Below, piece after piece: positions 1 through 6,330 of a stretch of 20,717 nucleotides of DNA. Position 1 is the first letter of the stretch. Every line of letters begins with the position of its first letter. The DNA comes from an uncultured Blautia sp. (lineage in GTDB: Bacteria > Bacillota > Clostridia > Lachnospirales > Lachnospiraceae). The stretch is from positions 1 to 20,717 of the forward strand of contig CAMOXX010000024.1 in the NCBI GenBank assembly GCA_946629475.1. The letters are read 5' to 3'. Made by a program: the position numbers and the translations under genes. The notes below the pieces were generated by a model that saw only the letters and a list, made by a program, of their open reading frames with translations, did no database searches and had not been told where the DNA came from.

Positions 1-74
1 ACTGCGTATCGTACGAGACCATCGTGAATTCAATACCGCAGTTTGAGAAGCTGTACAGGGAGATGTGCGGCTGA
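1..74 (+). CDS. 3' end of an unidentified gene (partial)
   Basis: An open frame enters from the left edge (first full codon at position 3) and stops at TGA 72-74, giving 23 residues that end in EKLYREMCG. It is followed 6 nt later by a strong intrinsic terminator, which supports this being a real gene end and fixes the strand. The other two forward frames hit stops early in the stretch. The fragment is too short to assign to a family and I do not recognise it. Confidence 0.6.
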   Translation, partial: CVSYETIVNSIPQFEKLYREMCG

Positions 75-80
75 GATTAT

Positions 81-126
81 AAAAGCCAGGGTGCTGTGAC
101 AAGAATCACAGCACCCTGGCTTTTTT
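81..126 (+). terminator. Strong rho-independent terminator, possibly bidirectional
   Basis: A perfect 19-bp stem (81-99 with 106-124) closes a 6-nt loop (100-105) and runs into a T tract at 121-126. It sits directly behind the partial gene at the left edge. Read leftward the same stem is preceded by A's and followed by TTTT, so it could also stop typA transcripts arriving from the right; that second role is inferred. Confidence 0.93.
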
Positions 127-173
127 GAATTAAGGATATATAAAATCAAGACTTCGATAAAATGGATTTTGTA

Positions 174-297
174 AGCGTGCCCGATGGGGGAGGGGGATGG
201 GGGGAGGGGCGCCGCGTGCCGGTGGCACGCGTTTGGCGCCGACCGGAGCGGAGCGGAGACCAGCGGGCTTCGCAACTCTGAGCGTGCCCCCTCCCCC
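174..297. repeat. GC-rich structured intergenic element with G-quadruplex motif
   Basis: This spacer between two converging genes is very unlike its surroundings. Four G runs (186-190, 192-196, 199-204, 206-209) separated by 1-2 nt match a canonical G-quadruplex pattern. The first two runs are exactly complementary to the C-rich block at 287-297 (11 of 11 bases), so the whole element can close on itself. Inside is a perfect 8-bp hairpin (213-220 with 224-231, loop 221-223) flanked by two copies of GGCGCC (208-213, 235-240). The word AGCGTGCCC occurs as a direct repeat at 174-182 and 281-289. No convincing coding frame is present. It may be a dispersed repeat or a transcription-end structure for typA; a single copy in this window cannot decide. 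Confidence 0.6.
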
Positions 298-344
298 GAA
301 AAAGGAAGCTCGAAACCATGTTTCGTAAAGAGTCGGAGATTTAT

Positions 345-2177
345 CTACTTACTATGGAATGCCGCCCTCTTCCTCTCCCTCGGATCCAGGATCCTCTTCC
401 GGATCCGCAGGCTCGTTGGTGTCACTTCCAGAAGCTCGTCCCAGTCGATAAACTCGATCGCCTGCTCCAGGCTCAGAATCTTCGGCGGTGTGAGCTTCAG
501 CGCCTCATCGGCGTTGGAGGACCTGGTGTTGGTAAGGTGCTTCGTCTTGCACACGTTCAGCTCGATATCCTCGCCCTTGCCGCTCTGCCCGATCACCATT
601 CCGCCGTATACCTTCTCGCCGGGGCCTACGAACAGCGTGCCGCGCTCCTGTGCAGAGAAGAGGCCGTAGGTTACGGTCTCGCCGGCCTCAAACGCGATCA
701 GCGAGCCCTGCTTGCGGAAGGGGAAATCTCCCTTGTAGGGGGCATAGCCGTCAAATATGGTGTTCAGGATGCCTGTTCCCTTGGTGGATGTGAGGAAATC
801 ACCGCGGAAACCGATGAGTCCTCTGGAAGGAATGTAAAATTCAAGCCGCATGGAGCCGTCGGAGAGTGTAGTCATCCCCTGCAGTTCTCCTTTGCGCTCA
901 CTCAGCATACGGATAACCGTACCGGAAAAATCCTCGGGGACGTCGATGTAGGCGATCTCCATGGGCTCCAGCTTCCGGCCTCTCTCGTCTGTCCGATAGA
1001 GAACTTCCGGCTTGCTGACGGCAAACTCATAGCCTTCCCGCCGCATGTTTTCGATCAGAACCGAAAGATGCAGCTCGCCGCGGCCGGAAACCTTGAAGCA
1101 TTCAGTGGTATCAGTATCCTCGACCCGAAGGCTGACATCGGTGTTCAGCTCACGGTACAGCCTGTCACGGATATGGCGGGAGGTGACATACTTGCCCTCC
1201 TGTCCTGCAAGCGGGCTGTCATTGACCATAAAGTTCATCGCGATGGTCGGCTCGGAGATCTTCTGGAAAGGGATCGCTTCGGGATTGTCCCCGCTGGCAA
1301 GAGTGTCCCCGATATGCAGGTCGGAAATACCGGAGATGGCGACAATGGATCCAACGGCGGCTTCCCGCACGTCGATTTTATTGAGACCGTCAAACTCGTA
1401 CAGCTTGCTGATTTTTACCTTCTGCCTTTTGCTGCTGTCGTGATGGTTCAGCAGGGTCAGTTCCTGATTGACGGAGATGGTCCCGTTTTCAACCTTTCCC
1501 ACACCGATCCGGCCTACATACTCATTGTAGTCGATCGTGCTGATCAGAACCTGTGTATCTGCATCGGGGTCTCCCTCGGGGGCAGGAATGTATTTCAGGA
1601 TCGTCTCGAACAGCGGCTCCATATTTTCAGGTGTATCGGACAGGTCGAGCACCGCATGTCCGGTCTTGGCAGAAGCGTAGAGGAACGGGCAGTCGAGCTG
1701 CTCGTCAGAAGCATCGAGGTCCATCAGAAGCTCCAGCACCTCATCGATCACTTCGTTCGGCCTTGCCTCCGGCCTGTCGATTTTGTTGATGCAGACGATG
1801 ACGTGGAGGTCAAGCTCCAGGGCCTTTTTCAGAACAAACCTGGTCTGCGGCATCGCGCCTTCAAACGCGTCAACAAGAAGAATGACTCCGTCGACCATCT
1901 TCAGGACACGCTCCACCTCACCGCCGAAATCCGCGTGGCCGGGGGTATCAACAATATTGATTTTGACTCCGCGGTAATGAACCGCAGTATTTTTGGAAAG
2001 GATAGTAATACCGCGTTCGCGCTCGATATCATTGGAATCCATCACTCGCTCCTGCACCGCCTGATTGTCGCGGAAAACACCGCTCTGGCGCAGCAGCTGG
2101 TCAACAAGGGTCGTTTTGCCATGGTCAACATGGGCGATAATCGCTACATTTCGTACATCTTCACGTGTTATTTTCAT
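345..2177 (-). CDS. typA: Translational GTPase TypA/BipA
   Basis: A ribosome-associated GTPase of the EF-G-like class that acts in ribosome assembly and stress or cold adaptation. At 610 aa it matches the usual family length. Visible motifs are G1 AHVDHGKT (residues 15-22), the switch I GITI (56-59), G3 DTPGH (77-81) and G4 NKID (131-134); the rest fits domain 2, the EF-G-like domains III and V, and the BipA-specific C-terminal domain. An upstream TTG at 2207 in the same frame would add 10 residues, but the ATG at 2177 has a GGAG seven bases upstream (2185-2188) and gives the normal family N-terminus, so it was chosen. The gene is monocistronic, divergent from the SSB-like gene, and has its own promoter at about 2237-2264. 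Confidence 0.97.
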   Translation of the reverse strand: MKITREDVRNVAIIAHVDHGKTTLVDQLLRQSGVFRDNQAVQERVMDSNDIERERGITILSKNTAVHYRGVKINIVDTPGHADFGGEVERVLKMVDGVILLVDAFEGAMPQTRFVLKKALELDLHVIVCINKIDRPEARPNEVIDEVLELLMDLDASDEQLDCPFLYASAKTGHAVLDLSDTPENMEPLFETILKYIPAPEGDPDADTQVLISTIDYNEYVGRIGVGKVENGTISVNQELTLLNHHDSSKRQKVKISKLYEFDGLNKIDVREAAVGSIVAISGISDLHIGDTLASGDNPEAIPFQKISEPTIAMNFMVNDSPLAGQEGKYVTSRHIRDRLYRELNTDVSLRVEDTDTTECFKVSGRGELHLSVLIENMRREGYEFAVSKPEVLYRTDERGRKLEPMEIAYIDVPEDFSGTVIRMLSERKGELQGMTTLSDGSMRLEFYIPSRGLIGFRGDFLTSTKGTGILNTIFDGYAPYKGDFPFRKQGSLIAFEAGETVTYGLFSAQERGTLFVGPGEKVYGGMVIGQSGKGEDIELNVCKTKHLTNTRSSNADEALKLTPPKILSLEQAIEFIDWDELLEVTPTSLRIRKRILDPRERKRAAFHSK

Positions 2178-2236
2178 ACAGAAACTCCATTTCAAATGTC
2201 CGGGCAAAGAATAAACCCGCCTTATACAATGCGTTT

Positions 2237-2264
2237 ACTATACCACATTTTTGGAGGATTACAA
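2237..2264 (-). promoter_or_regulatory. Promoter of typA (sigma-A type, extended -10)
   Basis: On the minus strand, TTGTAA (2259-2264) and TATAGT (2237-2242) are separated by 16 nt, and a TG sits one base before the -10 hexamer. Transcription would start near 2230, giving a leader of about 50 nt before the typA ATG. This is pattern recognition only, without mapped start sites. Confidence 0.65.
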
Positions 2265-2320
2265 TGCTTTTTTTCAAAAAGAGGGTCTGAAAGGGCATGC
2301 CGGTGCATATGATATTTAGT

Positions 2321-2386
2321 GTGTAACTGTTCAGCGGCCCATGTGGAATATGAAGCATTCTGAATGAACGGGTTCTGAACAGTTCC
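2321..2386 (+). repeat. Intergenic inverted-repeat element, copy 1
   Basis: A perfect 10-bp inverted repeat, AACTGTTCAG (2325-2334) and CTGAACAGTT (2375-2384), encloses 40 nt, with a further CCC/GGG pairing inside the stem. No T tract follows, so it is not a simple terminator. The whole block aligns with the reverse complement of 3214-3280: 13 of 14 bases match at the left end and 25 of 32 without gaps across the right half, including AAGCATTC then GAATGAA. It lies in the spacer upstream of the SSB-like gene and would be part of that gene's leader if transcription starts to its left. Confidence 0.7.
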
Positions 2387-2446
2387 TTACCGCATAAACA
2401 AGAACAGGGCGAAGAGATCGCCGATGATGAAAAGGAGAAATGTACG

Positions 2447-3103
2447 ATGAGCGGGAATCTTCCAAACGCAACAAAGAATCTGGTATCTGTGGTAGGAAAA
2501 ATTGACAGGGAGTTTGGCTTCAGTCATGAGTACTATGGAGAAGGCTTCTACAAAGCAAATCTTCTGGTTGACAGGCTGAATGAAACCAATGACAGAATTC
2601 CGGTCATAGTGTCCGACAGGCTTCTCGACATGGACAGCTGCTATGCCGGAAAATATATTTTCCTTGACGGAGAGTTCCGGTCCTACAATATCAAAGAGGA
2701 GGATCAGGCATCAAAGAAGCATCAACTGATGGTTTTTGCCCACGAAATCCGGATTGTCCCGGGGGACGAGGTCAAAAAGATCAGCAGAGATTACAATATA
2801 TATATAGAAGGTTTTTTGTGCAGGCAGCCTGTTCACAGAGTGACTCCGCAGGGACGGGAGATCACGGAGCTCATGATATCCGTACAGCGGCGTTATGGGA
2901 AAAGCGATTACATTCCGTGCATCTGCTGGGGCCGGAATGCCAGGTATGCCGCAGGCTTTCATATGGGCGACAGGATATCGGTCAATGGGAGAATCCAGAG
3001 CAGGGATTATGTGAGCCACGTCCGGGAAAAGGAGGGGGAAAAGGTGACAGTGAACGAGGTTTCCGTCAAGCGCATAAGCCGGGCTGATACGGATGACCAG
3101 TGA
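2447..3103 (+). CDS. Tandem OB-fold single-stranded-DNA-binding-like protein
   Basis: A 218-aa protein that appears to hold two SSB/PriB-like OB folds: one at about residues 9-105, the other at about 116-205 with the SSB-like pattern CICWGRNAR followed by GDRISVNGRIQSRDY. Such two-domain proteins occur in Clostridia beside the normal replicative SSB; their exact role is not well defined, with nucleic-acid binding the safest inference. It ends in RADTDDQ and lacks the acidic DDIPF-type tip that replicative SSBs use to recruit partners. The start is the ATG after AAGGAG (spacing about 9). It is separated from typA by a 269-nt divergent spacer and from the next gene by about 207 nt, so it is probably transcribed alone. 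Confidence 0.8.
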   Translation: MSGNLPNATKNLVSVVGKIDREFGFSHEYYGEGFYKANLLVDRLNETNDRIPVIVSDRLLDMDSCYAGKYIFLDGEFRSYNIKEEDQASKKHQLMVFAHEIRIVPGDEVKKISRDYNIYIEGFLCRQPVHRVTPQGREITELMISVQRRYGKSDYIPCICWGRNARYAAGFHMGDRISVNGRIQSRDYVSHVREKEGEKVTVNEVSVKRISRADTDDQ

Positions 3104-3130
3104 TGGACATTCACACAGGGGAACTTGTGG

Positions 3131-3159
3131 TTGCTTTTTTCTGCGTTCTGGGGTAAGAT
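3131..3159 (+). promoter_or_regulatory. Candidate promoter for the cobO-dapA-dapB-hisA run
   Basis: TTGCTT (3131-3136) and TAAGAT (3154-3159) are spaced by 17 nt. Both hexamers are imperfect. A start near 3166 would give a leader of about 145 nt that contains a GNRA-capped hairpin (3175-3190) and copy 2 of the intergenic repeat. Confidence 0.35.
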
Positions 3160-3170
3160 TGTGGGAGCAC

Positions 3171-3199
3171 GAAGCGCGGAGCAATCCGTGACCTGCTTC
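3171..3199 (+). other. Leader hairpin with GCAA tetraloop
   Basis: CGCGGA (3175-3180) pairs with TCCGTG (3185-3190), using one G-U pair, around a GCAA loop, and GAAG (3171-3174) can pair with CTTC (3196-3199) outside it. No T tract follows directly, although a run of seven A's lies at 3209-3215. Its core word GCGGAGCA-TCCG recurs at 6926-6938 in the half-copy repeat before secA, so it may be another piece of the same repeat family. Confidence 0.35.
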
Positions 3200-3213
3200 T
3201 CGCAAGTTAAAAA

Positions 3214-3280
3214 AATGTAATTGTTGGGACCTCATTCATTCGGAATGCTTTGCACCTCATGTGGGCTGAACAATTACAAA
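3214..3280 (-). repeat. Intergenic inverted-repeat element, copy 2 (opposite orientation)
   Basis: TGTAATTGTT (3216-3225) and AACAATTACA (3269-3278) form a perfect 10-bp inverted repeat around 43 nt. Read on the minus strand the block aligns with copy 1 at 2321-2386, sharing the TGTAA-TGTTCAGC end and the AAGCATTC-GAATGAA core. Differences between copies include apparently compensated changes in the terminal arms (C-to-T at 2327 versus its partner position), which fits selection for pairing. It lies 31 nt upstream of the cobO-like start codon. Confidence 0.7.
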
Positions 3281-3310
3281 GAATATGGTTATGAGGGAAT
3301 AAGGATTATT

Positions 3311-3814
3311 ATGACCAAAGGAATCACAGAGATTTACTGCGGAAACGGCAGAGGAAAGACAACACTTGCAATCGGGCAGAGCCTGAGGGCTTCTGTTCAG
3401 GGCAAAAGAGTGATCATCATTCAGTTCCTGAAGGGCAGAGAGAGGCGCGAGCTTGACTTCCTGGAGGAACTGGAAGGGCACGATATCAAAATATTCCGTT
3501 TTGAAAAGATGGAGAACTGCTATCAGGAGCTGAATGATCACGAGAAAGAGGAGGAGCGGCAGAACATCCTGAACGGGGTGAATTTTGCGCGCAAGGTCGT
3601 CAGCACGAATGAGTGCGACTTCCTGGTGCTTGATGAGGTCCTGGGCCTGGTGGAAATCGGGATCATCGACGCGGAGGCTCTGGGCGAAATCCTGAAAATG
3701 AAGGATGAAAGGATGCAGGTAGTACTTACGGGGACTGCCTTTCCGGAGCAGCTGAGACCTTATATAGACAGTATAACAGAATTAACAACCACGAATATTG
3801 CCAGGGAGGAATAG
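3311..3814 (+). CDS. CobO/BtuR-family ATP:corrinoid adenosyltransferase-like protein
   Basis: A 167-aa P-loop protein of the BtuR/CobO/CobP family, which transfers adenosyl from ATP to cob(I)alamin or its precursor in the cytoplasm. Visible motifs are the Walker A GNGRGKTT (residues 11-18), the VIIIQFLKG strand, the Walker B-like FLVLDEV and a VVLTG strand. The usual family C-terminus, of the KHP(Y/F)-GI-A-GIE type, is absent: the protein ends after SITELTTTNIAREE. An in-frame TTG at 3221 would add 30 residues but starts inside the repeat; the ATG at 3311 has AAGGA six bases upstream. It is the first gene of a run with dapA (2-nt gap). No other cobalamin gene is nearby, so corrinoid function is inferred from family only. 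Confidence 0.8.
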   Translation: MTKGITEIYCGNGRGKTTLAIGQSLRASVQGKRVIIIQFLKGRERRELDFLEELEGHDIKIFRFEKMENCYQELNDHEKEEERQNILNGVNFARKVVSTNECDFLVLDEVLGLVEIGIIDAEALGEILKMKDERMQVVLTGTAFPEQLRPYIDSITELTTTNIAREE

Positions 3815-3816
3815 GT

Positions 3817-4716
3817 ATGTCAGTATTTAAGGGCGCAGGATGTGCAATTGTTACTCCGATGTACAGTGACGGGAGGGTTAACTATGACAAGCTCGAAGAG
3901 CTTATCGAGTTTCAGATCTCCGGCGGTACTGACGCGATCATTATCTGCGGAACAACAGGAGAATCCTCTACACTGACTCACGGAGAGCACCTGAAGGCGA
4001 TTGACTTTGCAATCAAAACGGTCAACCACCGGATCCCGGTCATCGCGGGAACCGGCTCCAACGCGACGGATACGGCAGTCATGCTTTCGACGGAAGCGGC
4101 TTCGTACGGAGCGGATGCGGTGCTGCTCGTTACTCCGTACTATAACAAAGCGACCCAGAAGGGCCTGATCCGGCATTTCACAACCATTGCGGAGTCTATC
4201 CCGGACACCCCGGTGATTCTTTACAATGTGCCGAGCCGGACCGGCTGCAACATTGAACCGGCGACGGCAGTTGCCATGGCGCGGAATGTAAAAAATATTG
4301 TGGGAATCAAGGAGGCCAGCGGCAATCTTTCCCAGATCGCAAAGCTGATGGCACTGGCTGACGGCTGCCTCGAGCTGTACTCCGGCAATGACGATCAGAT
4401 CCTTCCGATCCTTGCCCTTGGCGGGCTCGGTGTCATTTCGGTGCTCTCCAACGTGGCTCCCAGGGAGACCCACGACATGGTGGCAAAATTCCATGAAGGG
4501 GACATCAAAGGCGCGATCGACCTTCAGCTGAAGTCTATCCCGCTCTGCAATGCTCTCTTCTGCGAAGTGAACCCGATCCCGGTCAAAGCTGCCCTGAATA
4601 TGATGGGATTTGAAGTCGGACCGCTCCGCGGACCGCTGACCGAAATGGAGGATGAACATAAAATCAGGCTTGCAAAAGCCATGAAGGACTTCGGAATCGC
4701 ATTGAAGGAGGGCTGA
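3817..4716 (+). CDS. dapA: 4-hydroxy-tetrahydrodipicolinate synthase
   Basis: Condenses pyruvate with aspartate semialdehyde, the first committed step of the diaminopimelate/lysine pathway, in the cytoplasm. At 299 aa it has the family length. The Schiff-base lysine is K165 in GIKEASG; the catalytic triad is T47 (GTTGES), Y136 (YNVPSRTG) and Y109 (TPYYNK), and R141 can bind the substrate carboxylate. The Shine-Dalgarno AGGGAGG overlaps the end of the cobO-like gene, which stops two bases before this ATG, so the two are probably translationally coupled. dapB follows after 5 nt. Confidence 0.97.
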   Translation: MSVFKGAGCAIVTPMYSDGRVNYDKLEELIEFQISGGTDAIIICGTTGESSTLTHGEHLKAIDFAIKTVNHRIPVIAGTGSNATDTAVMLSTEAASYGADAVLLVTPYYNKATQKGLIRHFTTIAESIPDTPVILYNVPSRTGCNIEPATAVAMARNVKNIVGIKEASGNLSQIAKLMALADGCLELYSGNDDQILPILALGGLGVISVLSNVAPRETHDMVAKFHEGDIKGAIDLQLKSIPLCNALFCEVNPIPVKAALNMMGFEVGPLRGPLTEMEDEHKIRLAKAMKDFGIALKEG

Positions 4717-4721
4717 GAACC

Positions 4722-5480
4722 ATGACAAAAGCAATCATGCACGGATGCAACGGCTACATGGGCCGTGTGATCTCGGAGCTGGCTGAAAAGGACCCGGAGA
4801 TCGAGATTGTGGCCGGAGTTGATATTGCCGGTGACTGCCGGTTTGGATATCCTGTGTTTTCTTCCCTGAATGACTGCGATGTTCAGGCGGATGTGATCAT
4901 CGATTTTTCCAGCGCTAAGGCGGTGGACAGTCTTCTCGATTACTGCGAGGCGAACACCATCCCGGTCGTCCTGTGTACAACGGGCCTGTCGGAGGAACAG
5001 ATGGGGCGCCTTTCCGAAACCGCAAAGAAGACCGCGGTTCTGAAATCCGCCAATATGTCGCTGGGAATCAATACACTGCTGAAGCTTCTGAAGGCTGCCG
5101 CGAAGGTGCTTTCTCCGGCAGGATTTGACATGGAGATTGTCGAAAAACACCATAACCGCAAGCTGGATGCTCCCAGCGGTACTGCGCTGGCTCTGGCAGA
5201 CAGCCTGAACGAGGCGCTGGACAATCAGTATCACTACGTTTTTGACAGAAGCCAAAGGCGTGAAAAGCGTGATGAAAAGGAAATCGGCATCTCTGCTGTG
5301 CGCGGCGGGACGATCGTCGGCGAACATGAGGTCATTTTTGCCGGAACGGATGAGGTGATCGAGCTGAAGCACACTGCCTTCTCACGTGCAATCTTCGGCA
5401 AGGGGGCGCTCGAAGCCGCAAAGTTTCTTGCCGGAAAGCCTGCCGGGCGGTATGATATGTCGGATGTGATTGAGGGGTAA
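4722..5480 (+). CDS. dapB: 4-hydroxy-tetrahydrodipicolinate reductase
   Basis: Reduces the DapA product with NAD(P)H, the second step towards diaminopimelate and lysine. The 252-aa protein has the N-terminal nucleotide-binding motif GCNGYMGR (residues 8-15), and the catalytic and substrate loop EKHHNRKLDAPSGTA (141-155) with H143, H144 and K147. The C-terminal VRGGTIVGEHEV segment is also family-typical. Its Shine-Dalgarno AAGGAGG lies in the last codons of dapA, about 10 nt before the ATG, indicating cotranscription. The next gene starts 4 nt after the stop. Confidence 0.97.
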   Translation: MTKAIMHGCNGYMGRVISELAEKDPEIEIVAGVDIAGDCRFGYPVFSSLNDCDVQADVIIDFSSAKAVDSLLDYCEANTIPVVLCTTGLSEEQMGRLSETAKKTAVLKSANMSLGINTLLKLLKAAAKVLSPAGFDMEIVEKHHNRKLDAPSGTALALADSLNEALDNQYHYVFDRSQRREKRDEKEIGISAVRGGTIVGEHEVIFAGTDEVIELKHTAFSRAIFGKGALEAAKFLAGKPAGRYDMSDVIEG

Positions 5481-5484
5481 ATGT

Positions 5485-6264
5485 ATGAGATTCCGCCCCT
5501 GTATCGATATTCATAATGGAAAGGTAAAGCAGATTGTGGGCGGCACTCTCCGGGACACCGGGGATGCTGCCCTCGAAAATTTTGCGTCGGAGCAGGATGC
5601 CTCCTGTTATGCGGCTCTCTATCGTGAGGAAGGACTCTGGGGAGGACATGTGATTATGCTGAACCCGGCTTCATCGCCCTGGTACGGGGAGACCCGCCGC
5701 CAGGCTCTTCTGGCGCTTGCGGCATTTCCGGGCGGGCTCCAGATCGGGGGCGGCGTAAATCCGGAGAATGCGGGAGAGTACCTTGACGCCGGCGCAAGCC
5801 ATGTGATTGTGACGTCCTATGTTTTCAGGGATGGAAAAATCTCCTGGGACAATCTTGAAAGGATGCAGAAGGCTGTCGGGAAGGAACGCCTGGTTCTGGA
5901 CCTGAGCTGCCGGAAGAAGGATGGCAGGTACTATATTGTGACGGACCGCTGGCAGAAATTCACCGACACCTGTGTCACGCCGGAAAACCTGAAGGTGCTG
6001 GGAGACCAGTGCAGCGAGTTTCTGGTGCATGCCGTTGATGTGGAGGGAAAGGCATCGGGGGTTGAGAAGGAGCTGGCGGCGCTTCTCGCGGAATACTGTG
6101 ATATCCCGGTGACCTATGCAGGGGGCGTGGGAACCCTGTCCGACCTCGAAGATCTGCGGCATTTCGGCCAAAATCGGCTGGATGTCACGGTCGGAAGCGC
6201 CCTGGATCTGTTCGGTGGAACGCTTCCTTACAAAGATGTGATAACAATTGTGAAAAATTCATAA
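5485..6264 (+). CDS. hisA: Phosphoribosylformimino-AICAR ribotide isomerase, eukaryotic (HIS6) type
   Basis: Catalyses the Amadori rearrangement of ProFAR to PRFAR in histidine synthesis. The 259-aa TIM barrel resembles yeast His6 rather than ordinary bacterial HisA: CIDIHNGKVKQIVGGT at residues 6-21, LDLSCRKKDGRYY near 138-150, HAVDVEG near 182-188, YAGGV at 211-215 and a GSALDLFGG phosphate loop near 237-245. D8 and D139 are the likely general acid/base pair. The ATG at 5485 follows GAGGGG by 7 nt and begins 4 nt after dapB; an in-frame TTG at 5470 lacks such support. Its place at the end of a lysine-pathway run, away from any other his gene in view, is unusual. A likely promoter for hpf follows the stop. 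Confidence 0.93.
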   Translation: MRFRPCIDIHNGKVKQIVGGTLRDTGDAALENFASEQDASCYAALYREEGLWGGHVIMLNPASSPWYGETRRQALLALAAFPGGLQIGGGVNPENAGEYLDAGASHVIVTSYVFRDGKISWDNLERMQKAVGKERLVLDLSCRKKDGRYYIVTDRWQKFTDTCVTPENLKVLGDQCSEFLVHAVDVEGKASGVEKELAALLAEYCDIPVTYAGGVGTLSDLEDLRHFGQNRLDVTVGSALDLFGGTLPYKDVITIVKNS

Positions 6265-6271
6265 AAAATCT

Positions 6272-6299
6272 AGGAAAATTCTCAAAGATGTGATATACT
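6272..6299 (+). promoter_or_regulatory. Promoter of hpf (extended -10)
   Basis: TGATATACT at 6291-6299 is a good extended -10 for the vegetative sigma factor, but there is no good -35 at the expected distance. Instead AGGAAAATT lies at 6272-6280, resembling a sigma-H -35 box (A-GGA-WW). The paired sigma-H -10 (GAAT) is not clean here, so stationary-phase control is only a suggestion. Confidence 0.5.
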
Positions 6300-6330
6300 A
6301 TTCATATCAATCAGTAAAGGGGATGGATTT

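Noticed and set aside
311..325. Small hairpin CGAAAC-CAT-GTTTCG as a typA terminator on the minus strand
   Set aside because: The 6-bp stem is A/T-rich and weak, and the T run follows only after a 7-nt gap; the strong stem at 81-124 is a more credible stop.
2178..2207. Ten-residue N-terminal extension of TypA from a TTG at 2207
   Set aside because: The ATG at 2177 has a well-spaced GGAG and gives the standard family N-terminus.
318..2312. 664-codon open frame antisense to typA
   Set aside because: It lies almost wholly opposite typA, has no recognisable motifs or good Shine-Dalgarno site, and its product is low-information; it is a composition shadow of typA.
2308..2313. TATGAT as -10 of a promoter for the SSB-like gene
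   Set aside because: No acceptable -35 is found at the right distance, so the start of transcription for this gene is left open.
2161..2358. 65-codon minus-strand frame upstream of and overlapping the typA start
   Set aside because: It spans the typA promoter and leader, lacks a Shine-Dalgarno site and resembles no known protein.
3221..3310. Thirty-residue N-terminal extension of the CobO-like protein from TTG 3221
   Set aside because: It would translate the intergenic repeat; AAGGA before ATG 3311 and the family N-terminus close to the P-loop favour the shorter protein.
3104..3310. Cobalamin riboswitch upstream of the CobO-like gene
   Set aside because: I found no B12-box-like sequence or the expected multi-helix layout; the spacer is better explained by a small hairpin and the repeat element.
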